From Faecalibacterium sp. CAG:74 (GTDB lineage Bacteria; Bacillota; Clostridia; Christensenellales; Aristaeellaceae): 11,653 bases of DNA. The stretch is taken from the NCBI GenBank assembly GCA_000437595.1, contig FR899889.1, positions 28,585 to 40,237 of the forward strand, written 5' to 3'. A program made the position numbers and the translations under genes. The notes under the pieces were generated by a model. The model saw only the letters and a list, made by a program, of their open reading frames with translations. It did not search any database and was not told where the DNA came from. This document shows positions 6,431 to 11,653 of the stretch, one piece after another; the first letter of the stretch is position 1, and every line of letters starts with the position of its first letter.

Positions 6431-8845
6431 GTGATTTCTGTGGTGCTGCCAGCGTATAATCGAAGAAATACTGTCCGAAAAGCGGTCGAGAGCGTCCTCA
6501 ATCAGACGGAACGGGATATCGAGTGCATCGTCGTCGATGACGCGTCGACCGATGACACGGCGGGGGTGATGACGGAAATCAGTGATTCGCGCCTGCGCAT
6601 CATCCGTCTGACGGAAAACAGCGGCGCGTGCCACGCGCGGAATGTCGGCGTTCAGGCGGCAAAGGGGGAGTACATCGCCTTTCAGGACAGCGACGACTGC
6701 TTCCACCCCGACAAGCTGGAGCGGCAATTGGCGTTCCTGCAGGAAACGGGCGCGGATGTCGTTTTCTGCGGCATGAACCGTATCTGCGGGCAGCAGATGG
6801 AGGTTTTTCCGGCGTATGTGCCGGATAAGTGTATTAACCGGATAGACTTGCTGGAAGCAAACCTTGGCAGTACGCAGTGTATTTTCGGCAAGACGGAAGC
6901 ATTTCGCAACACGCCGTTTGACGAGGACATGCCGCGCCTGCAGGACTGGGCGCTGATGCTTGAACTGGTGAAGAAGTACATTGTGCGCGGCGAGGCGACC
7001 CCGCTGGTGGATGTGTACGTTCAGCCGGACAGTCTGTCCAATCAGCCGAAGAAGCTGTTTCCGGCGCTGCGGCGGATTTACCTGCGCTACGCCGAGACCA
7101 TCAATGCAATTTGCCCGGAGCACTGGACGATCATCCTCACGCAGGCGGCGGAGCGCATCGGGGAAGAAGCGTGGCAGGGCGAACTGCTGGAGAATGCGCC
7201 GGAGTGCGTGGTGCGCCCGGAGCAGATTGCGTCGATGGGGAACATTGTGCTGGGGCAGGGCGACGAAAATCCGCAGGGCAAAATCCTGCTGACGCGCAAC
7301 CTGTCTGATATGCAGGAAGTGCGCGACAGATACTACTATCTGCCGCGAAATCTGCTTGGCAAGGCGCTGAAGGAAAGTCTATCGGTGGAAATCGCGGGCA
7401 GGACGGCGGTGTATCCGCTGCAGCGGCTGTCGGCGATGCTGTGCGGCTGGCTGAATCATCAGGAAGCGTGGGAAACTGTCACGCAGATTTATGCAGAAGA
7501 GGAAATCATTGAGACGCTGGCGGCGGATCAGCTGATGGAAATGCCCCTGTGGGCGCGCGTCATCCGGCAGGCGGGGCGGAAGAAATTGCCGGACAAGCCG
7601 ATTCGCCGCGTTGCCGCGTATTACCACAACGTGCATGGCGGCGGGGTACAGCAGGTGACGGCGAAACTGCTGCACGCTTGGCGGAAAATGGGGCTGGAGG
7701 TCACGCTGATTACGTCGCAGCAGCCGAACGAGGAGGATTTCCCGCTGCCCAAGGGCGTACGGCGCGTGGTGATTCCGCCGTTTGACCCGTTCGACTGGGA
7801 GAGCCGGAGCGCGCATGTGCGGCGCTTGGCGGAGGTGGCGCGGGAGGTTGACCTCGTGGTAGACCACGCGTGGGCTGACCCGATGGTTCTCTTTGACGTG
7901 CTGGCGATTCAGTCCGCGGGTGCGAAGGTGCTGCTGCACACACACAGCGTCTTTTCTATGACGCTTCTCAAGCGCGAGCTGCACGACCGCTTCCAGTGCC
8001 TGCCGGATGTGGCGGCGATGGCGGATGGCGTAGTGGCGCTGACGCCGGCGGATGCGTGCTACTGGCGGCAGTTTTCGCCGCGGGTGTTTGAGACACGCAA
8101 CCCGATTGATGTTGCGGATGTGCCGCTGAACGCGCTGGGCGGGCGGACAATGCTCTGGGTGGGGCGCAATTCGCCGGAAAAGCGCCCGATGGATGCAATC
8201 AAGGCGGTCATGTGGATTGGCGATCGCGTGCCGGGGGCAAAGCTGATCATCATGGGCGGCGGATTCGAGCACGAGGCGGAAATGAATTGGCTGAAGAACG
8301 TGGAATACGTCGGATATCATCAGGATACGGAGGAAATTTTCCGGCAGGCGGATATTTTCCTCTGCACGAGCGAGTATGAAGGTTTCAGCCTGACGATGGC
8401 GGAAGCGCAGGCGCACGGCATCCCGTGCGTAACATACGACATGCCGTATCTGCCGATTTTGCAGGGCGGCGGGCATGTGGCCGTGCCGATGGGGGATGCG
8501 GACGCGCTGGCAAAAGCGGCGGCGGACTTGCTGCTGGACGCATCGCGCCGGGTGGCATTGGGGCAGGAGGCGCGCAAGAACGTGGAGCGCCTTTGCATTG
8601 ATCAGACGGCGAAGTGGACGGAAATCTTCGCGCAGATGGCGGAGGCCAAGGGCAAAGCGCACCCGGACGCGGCAGTGCAGCAGATGGTGTCCACCCTGTC
8701 CGAACACGCGCTGCGGCAGGAGAAGGAGATCGTTTTCCACGAAATCGAGAAGCCGGAATTTATCCCGATGCCCAAGCACGGCCCGTTCAAGCTGCTAAGA
8801 AAGAAACTTGCAACGGCGTGCAAACTGCTGCTGGTTGGCAAATGA
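6431..8845 (+). CDS. Two-domain glycosyltransferase, GT2 (GT-A) fused to GT4 (GT-B)
   Basis: 804 residues. GTG 6431 follows GGGGGTG (6418-6424) and gives the typical GT2 start MISVVLPAYNRR. The GT2 domain (about 1-225) shows VVDDASTDDT (Asp36-37), the NSGACHARNVG stretch and the metal-binding DSDD (86-89). A helical linker without a recognised motif spans about 230-385. The GT4 domain (about 389-735) shows a donor-proximal Gly loop NVHGGGVQQVT, WVGRNSPEKRP, GYHQDTEEIF and the EX7E pair EGFSLTMAE (Glu650, Glu658). The C-terminal tail (about 735-804) ends in a basic amphipathic stretch (KLLRKKLATACKLLLVGK) that could lie on the membrane. Both active sites look intact, so the protein may add two sugars in turn to a surface glycan or teichoic-type polymer. 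It shares the esterase promoter by position (41-nt gap). Acceptor and donors are unknown. Confidence 0.88.
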   Translation: MISVVLPAYNRRNTVRKAVESVLNQTERDIECIVVDDASTDDTAGVMTEISDSRLRIIRLTENSGACHARNVGVQAAKGEYIAFQDSDDCFHPDKLERQLAFLQETGADVVFCGMNRICGQQMEVFPAYVPDKCINRIDLLEANLGSTQCIFGKTEAFRNTPFDEDMPRLQDWALMLELVKKYIVRGEATPLVDVYVQPDSLSNQPKKLFPALRRIYLRYAETINAICPEHWTIILTQAAERIGEEAWQGELLENAPECVVRPEQIASMGNIVLGQGDENPQGKILLTRNLSDMQEVRDRYYYLPRNLLGKALKESLSVEIAGRTAVYPLQRLSAMLCGWLNHQEAWETVTQIYAEEEIIETLAADQLMEMPLWARVIRQAGRKKLPDKPIRRVAAYYHNVHGGGVQQVTAKLLHAWRKMGLEVTLITSQQPNEEDFPLPKGVRRVVIPPFDPFDWESRSAHVRRLAEVAREVDLVVDHAWADPMVLFDVLAIQSAGAKVLLHTHSVFSMTLLKRELHDRFQCLPDVAAMADGVVALTPADACYWRQFSPRVFETRNPIDVADVPLNALGGRTMLWVGRNSPEKRPMDAIKAVMWIGDRVPGAKLIIMGGGFEHEAEMNWLKNVEYVGYHQDTEEIFRQADIFLCTSEYEGFSLTMAEAQAHGIPCVTYDMPYLPILQGGGHVAVPMGDADALAKAAADLLLDASRRVALGQEARKNVERLCIDQTAKWTEIFAQMAEAKGKAHPDAAVQQMVSTLSEHALRQEKEIVFHEIEKPEFIPMPKHGPFKLLRKKLATACKLLLVGK

Positions 8846-8894
8846 GCGCATAACATTCCTGTCCGCTGGGCATCCTCGCCATGAGGTGATGAAT

Positions 8895-9287
8895 ATGCAC
8901 AGAGGGCATCCGCTGCTGTGCGGGACGCTGCTGGGTTTGACGTGGACGCTCTTGTCGCTGCTGTTTCAGGGCGTGGACTGGCTGGCGGCGTGGTCGCTGG
9001 AACGCGAGGGCGCGGCGCTGCTGGGAATGACGGCGATCGGCGCGCTGATTGCCGCTGTGCCGAAGCTGCTGCGGAATCGGGGCAGTTACTGGGCGCATGA
9101 GAGCGCGCTTGGGTGCGCTGGGGCATTTCTCTGCGGCGTCGGCATGATGATGGGGCTGCACTTGGCGGGCAGCGGACGCATCGTATCGGCAATGCTGGAG
9201 GGCAGCACGGGCGCGTTCGGGTTTGTGATAATGGCATGGATTGCAGGCTGCGTGACGGCGCTGCTTGCAGGAAGGCGGCGCGCATGA
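8895..9287 (+). CDS. Small integral membrane protein, possibly N-terminal half of a YeeE/YedE-like transporter
   Basis: 130 residues from ATG 8895, chosen because GAGGTGA lies at 8883-8889; an in-frame ATG at 8889 overlaps that site. About four hydrophobic segments are visible: 8-30 (LLCGTLLGLTWTLLSLLFQG), 37-56, 74-96 and 104-126. The segment GAFLCGVGMMMGLHLAGSG (76-94) resembles the first sulfur-transport signature of YeeE/YedE proteins, where a Gly-rich helix pair ends in AGGC. Here the Cys position is not Cys, and Cys80 lies elsewhere. The next gene overlaps by ATGA and matches the second half of that family better, which supports a split transporter. The function is uncertain; an unrelated two-gene membrane complex is possible. 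It begins 49 nt after the glycosyltransferase and has no own promoter that I can see. Confidence 0.6.
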   Translation: MHRGHPLLCGTLLGLTWTLLSLLFQGVDWLAAWSLEREGAALLGMTAIGALIAAVPKLLRNRGSYWAHESALGCAGAFLCGVGMMMGLHLAGSGRIVSAMLEGSTGAFGFVIMAWIAGCVTALLAGRRRA

Positions 9288-10135
9288 GGACGCTGCTAAT
9301 CCCTGCATCGTGCGGGCTGCTGCTGGGAATGTCGCTTTCGGCGGCACGGCTGATATCGCCCGATGGACTGCGTGACACGCTGCGCTTTCGCCCATCCCAT
9401 GCGTTGAAGGCGGCGCTGTGGGCACTCGGCACGGCGATTGCGGCGATGGCGCTGCTATGCTGGCTGGCGGTGATGGATATCGACCGCATTGTGCCCCTGC
9501 CGCTTCACGCGGGAACGCTGGCTGGCGGAATGCTGTTCGGCGTGTGCGCGGCGCTGTGCGGCTTTACGCCGGGGACGGCGCTGACGGGAATTGCGTCGCG
9601 AAAGCCGATGCGTGCGCTGTGTGCGGCGCTGGGGTGTCTGGCGGGCGCGTGGCTTGTGCAGTATGTGCCAACAGAAGCGATTCGCGGACTCTGGGAAGCG
9701 CCTGCGGGGACACTCTTTCGCATGACACTGACCGAGCCGTACTGGTTTGGCGGCGGATTTCTTCGGCAGGGGTGCATCGGGCTGGCGCTGATGCTGCTGG
9801 GGCTGCTGATGCCGTCGGGCGTGCGCTGGACGCGGCAGATTCCGCCCGAAAAGCCGACGGAATCGGCCGAGCCGGAGACGTTCGTCGCGCTGCTGCCTGG
9901 GGAAGAGCCGATGGTGGTCGAAATTCCGCCAGAGGATGCGGAGATAGACGACGAGCTGCATCATCTCCCGCCGGAGGACGAGGTGGAGGAAATCGACGGC
10001 TCGCCGGAAGAAGAAAACCCGGATGAACCAACAGGTATTCTTCCAGATGAAGAAAACATGGAAACAGAAACGTTGGAGATAGACGACGAGTTACATCATC
10101 TTCCGCCGGAGGACGATGTGGAAGAAATTGACTAA
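9284..10135 (+). CDS. Membrane protein with YeeE/YedE (DUF6691)-like core and long acidic repeat tail
   Basis: 283 residues from ATG 9284, which overlaps the previous stop (ATGA) and follows AGGAAGG at 9269-9275. The membrane part (about 1-170) has helices near 3-22, 38-58, 70-95, 98-118 and 148-167. Its pattern CGLLLGMSLS...ISPDGL...LRFRPSHALKAALWALG, then GGMLFGVCAALCGFTPGTAL, follows the layout of YeeE/YedE second halves, in which the last motif is GFCPGPAL; here Thr95 replaces the Cys and a Cys (92) sits three residues earlier. The tail (about 180-283) is rich in Glu, Asp and Pro, and contains the 19-residue motif EIDDELHHLPPE... twice (220-238 and 265-283), the second ending the protein. 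The His-His pairs within an acidic context could bind metal. If the inside-out positive rule holds, the tail is cytoplasmic. Function unknown. Confidence 0.65.
   Translation: MRTLLIPASCGLLLGMSLSAARLISPDGLRDTLRFRPSHALKAALWALGTAIAAMALLCWLAVMDIDRIVPLPLHAGTLAGGMLFGVCAALCGFTPGTALTGIASRKPMRALCAALGCLAGAWLVQYVPTEAIRGLWEAPAGTLFRMTLTEPYWFGGGFLRQGCIGLALMLLGLLMPSGVRWTRQIPPEKPTESAEPETFVALLPGEEPMVVEIPPEDAEIDDELHHLPPEDEVEEIDGSPEEENPDEPTGILPDEENMETETLEIDDELHHLPPEDDVEEID
9941..10132 (+). repeat. Duplicated 57-bp coding segment (19-residue acidic motif)
   Basis: Copies at 9941-9997 and 10076-10132 encode EIDDELHHLPPEDEVEEID and the same with one Glu to Asp change. The DNA differs at several synonymous positions (CTG/TTA, CTC/CTT, GAG/GAA, ATC/ATT), with the second copy richer in A/T. 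The protein motif is therefore kept while the codons have drifted, which suggests selection on the motif rather than a very recent duplication. Confidence 0.9.
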
Positions 10136-10290
10136 CATAGCAAAGACGCGTGATTTGCAAGAAAAGTGACGCGCGGCATGAAAAACCCACAAAAAAGCAA
10201 ATGTACAGTAGATGTAACCTTTTGCGAAAAAAACGAAAATTCATCGAAAAAAAGCGGAAAATGTACTTGCAACAGAGGGCGCAAATGTGA
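10136..10290 (+). other. A-tract-rich upstream region of the regulator gene
   Basis: A short AT-rich stretch in a GC-rich window. CGAAAA or CGGAAAA recurs at 10225, 10234, 10245 and 10255, about one helical turn apart, with further A-runs at 10181-10185 and 10191-10196, so the DNA is probably curved. The 8-mer AAATGTAC occurs at 10199-10206 and 10259-10266, exactly 60 bp apart, the second copy touching the -35 box. These could be operator half-sites, possibly for autoregulation. No terminator for the preceding gene is visible. Confidence 0.45.
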
Positions 10291-10296
10291 TATGAT
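10267..10296 (+). promoter_or_regulatory. Extended -10 promoter of the SARP-type regulator gene
   Basis: TTGCAA (10267-10272), an 18-bp spacer and TATGAT (10291-10296), with TG at 10288-10289 giving an extended -10. The 12-mer TGTGATATGATA (10286-10297) is identical to the one at 664-675 in the promoter of the binding-module gene, and the spacer length is the same. Confidence 0.7.
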
Positions 10297-10324
10297 ACAA
10301 GGGATAAAAGGAGGGGAAAGTGCA

Positions 10325-11512
10325 ATGGGGCATGTGCAGATTAACCTTTTTGGCAGTTTCCATGTGGAACGGGACGGGAAATCTGTAGATGAGCAGCTGG
10401 CGCGTTCCCCAAAAGGGATGCTGCTGATGCAGTATCTGATTCTTGCGCCCCGACAGACGGCGGAAGCAAAGACGCTGATGCAGGTCATGTGGCCGGAGGA
10501 AAACTCAACCAGCCCCGATACGGCGCTCAAAACGCTGATTAGTCGTCAGCGCGCGCTGCTGCGGGAAATCTCCCCCGAACTGGCAATGTGTCTGGTGACG
10601 GTGCGCGGCGGGTATCGCTGGGTGTGTCCGCCGGAAGTGTCGGTGGATGTGCTGGAATTCGAGGAAATGCTGGCGCGGATGAAGCTGCCGGGGGGTGCCA
10701 CGCCATCGGAAGAAATGCTGACGCGGATGCTCGTGCTGTATCAGGGGCGCTTGCTGGCGGATCAGCAGCCGCAGCCCGCGTGGCTCTACAACCGCAGCGA
10801 ACGGCTGCACCAGCAATTTCTGCAAACGGTGGATAGTCGGCTGGCGCAGCTGCAGCAGGCGGGGCATGTGCACCGCTATGTGGCGCTGGTGCGGCGCGCG
10901 ATTGATGCGGATCCGACAAACGAGGCCCTGCAGCAGCGGCTGATTGAGGGCTTGCGCCAGACTGAGCGCGATACCGACGCTGACCAGCAGGTGGAGCTTG
11001 CCGCGCGCCTGAACAGCGCCGCGCGCGACGAGATGATGGCGGATTACTATGACCGCATCCAGCGGGCGAACAGTGCCTTAGAGACGGGGCTGGTGCAGTT
11101 CAAGGAAGAATTGATGCGCGGGGAGGACAACAACCGCGCGATTGTCTGCGACCGGCGTGTGTTTCGGTCGCTGTTCTGTTTGCAGCGGCGCGGCATGGAG
11201 CGCACCGGCGGCCATGCGCTGCTGGGCATCCTGACGCTGACGGAGCTTGACCCAACGAGCGAGAAGCGGGAAGCCGCACTGAACGGCCTGGTGAAGATTA
11301 TGCTGCTGAATCTGCGCCGCGGCGACGTAATTACCCGCCTGGACGAAAGCACAATTGCCATGTTCCTGCCCAACGCCGACGAAAGCGCGGCGAACATCAT
11401 CATCGACCGTCTGAAGCGCTCGTTCTATTTGCAATTCCCGTCCACCGGGCGGACGCTCAGCTGTGCGATTTCGGCCATCAGCGTGGAAAAAACGAAGCCG
11501 GAACAGCGATAA
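10325..11512 (+). CDS. SARP-like transcriptional regulator: winged helix, BTAD, degenerate GGDEF-like domain
   Basis: 395 residues. ATG 10325 follows AAGGAGG (10308-10314); an upstream in-frame ATG at 10292 lies inside the -10 box and is rejected. Residues 1-100 form an OmpR/PhoB-type winged helix as in SARP activators, with VQINLFGSFHV at the start, the recognition-helix area TALKTLISRQRALLR, and the wing VRGGYRW. Residues about 108-235 match the bacterial transcriptional activator domain: VDVLEFEEML, LYQGRLLAD, LVRRAIDADPTNEALQQRLIEGL. Residues about 260-385 look like a GGDEF fold, ending RRGDVITRLDESTIAMFLPNAD, where the GGDEF signature is replaced by RLDES (338-342), so cyclase activity is not expected. 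It probably activates transcription in response to a partner or ligand. Targets are unknown; a role in local glycan genes is only suggested by position and promoter similarity. Confidence 0.85.
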   Translation: MGHVQINLFGSFHVERDGKSVDEQLARSPKGMLLMQYLILAPRQTAEAKTLMQVMWPEENSTSPDTALKTLISRQRALLREISPELAMCLVTVRGGYRWVCPPEVSVDVLEFEEMLARMKLPGGATPSEEMLTRMLVLYQGRLLADQQPQPAWLYNRSERLHQQFLQTVDSRLAQLQQAGHVHRYVALVRRAIDADPTNEALQQRLIEGLRQTERDTDADQQVELAARLNSAARDEMMADYYDRIQRANSALETGLVQFKEELMRGEDNNRAIVCDRRVFRSLFCLQRRGMERTGGHALLGILTLTELDPTSEKREAALNGLVKIMLLNLRRGDVITRLDESTIAMFLPNADESAANIIIDRLKRSFYLQFPSTGRTLSCAISAISVEKTKPEQR

Positions 11513-11525
11513 AGTGAATCATCAG

Positions 11526-11555
11526 AAGGCAGACGCGAGAGTGCCGGCCTTTTTT
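11526..11555 (+). terminator. Weak candidate terminator after the regulator gene
   Basis: AAGGC (11526-11530) can pair with GCCTT (11547-11551), or GGCA (11528-11531) with TGCC (11542-11545), ahead of a run of six T (11550-11555). The T-run is good but either stem is short, so termination may be incomplete. Confidence 0.45.
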
Positions 11556-11638
11556 CGTGGGGGGGAAAATAAGGCTCTTCACGGAAAGTTGGTGGGGAGC
11601 AAACAAGGACTTAGGCGAAGCACCAAAAAGCTGCACGC

Positions 11639-11653
11639 GGAAGGAGCATGAAA
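11639..11653 (+). promoter_or_regulatory. Ribosome binding site at the right edge, start of a further gene
   Basis: GGAAGGAG (11639-11646) is a strong ribosome binding site. The ATG at 11648 is only one base after it, too close for normal initiation, so the true start may lie just beyond the window. The stretch 11556-11638 shows no gene and no clear promoter. Confidence 0.4.

Noticed and set aside
7379..8779. 466-codon open frame on the minus strand
   Set aside because: It is antisense to the glycosyltransferase, with extreme Arg/His content and no recognisable motif.
8808..8894. Longer start for the first small membrane protein
   Set aside because: It would overlap the glycosyltransferase end and lacks a ribosome binding site, whereas ATG 8895 has GAGGTGA at a good distance.
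10166..10324. Longer start for the regulator gene (frame open from 10166, ATG at 10292)
   Set aside because: The promoter and ribosome binding site lie inside this stretch, and the extra residues do not belong to the winged-helix domain.
11463..11651. 62-codon frame at the right end
   Set aside because: It overlaps the regulator's end and runs through the terminator; there is no coding pattern.

Overview
The window looks like the chromosome of a GC-rich, Gram-positive gut-type Clostridia. The reasons are strong AGGAGG-like ribosome binding sites, sigma-A-type promoters (TTGACA/TATGAT), a carbohydrate-uptake (CUT1) ABC transporter, a secreted carbohydrate-binding-like protein, and a strong preference for G or C at third codon positions. 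A Christensenellales/Oscillospirales-like lineage is plausible, but this is inference. All supported genes lie on the + strand; the long minus-strand reading frames are shadows of GC-rich codons.

Layout. (1) 1-431: C-terminal half of a MalG-type sugar permease, cut by the window edge. (2) 432-828: AT-rich gap with a 16-bp-arm inverted repeat, roughly phased A/T tracts, an extended -10 promoter and a leader of about 150 nt. (3) 829-2619: secreted protein with one N-terminal domain and three near-identical beta-sandwich-like modules, no recognised catalytic domain. (4) 2705-4114: secreted solute-binding protein without a lipobox cysteine, followed by a good terminator. (5) 4188-8845: a clear promoter, two tandem CE2-type SGNH esterases joined by an ATGA overlap, then a GT2-GT4 fusion glycosyltransferase. 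(6) 8895-10135: two overlapping small membrane-protein genes that resemble the two halves of a YeeE/YedE transporter but lack the expected cysteines; the second ends in an acidic tail with a duplicated 19-residue motif. (7) 10136-10324: A-tract-rich promoter region. (8) 10325-11512: SARP/BTAD-type regulator with a C-terminal degenerate GGDEF-like domain, then a weak terminator. A ribosome binding site at the right edge suggests another gene begins there.

How they may work together. Regions 1-4 look like glycan capture and sugar import. The esterases have no signal peptide, so they probably remove acetyl groups from imported oligosaccharides, or act on glycan precursors handled by the glycosyltransferase of the same likely operon. 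The regulator has its own promoter, whose architecture resembles that in front of the binding-module gene; this hints at, but does not prove, shared control. The least ordinary parts are the cysteine-less YeeE/YedE-like pair with its repeated acidic tail and the SARP plus degenerate-GGDEF fusion. I did not find a defence system, mobile element, CRISPR array or RNA gene.
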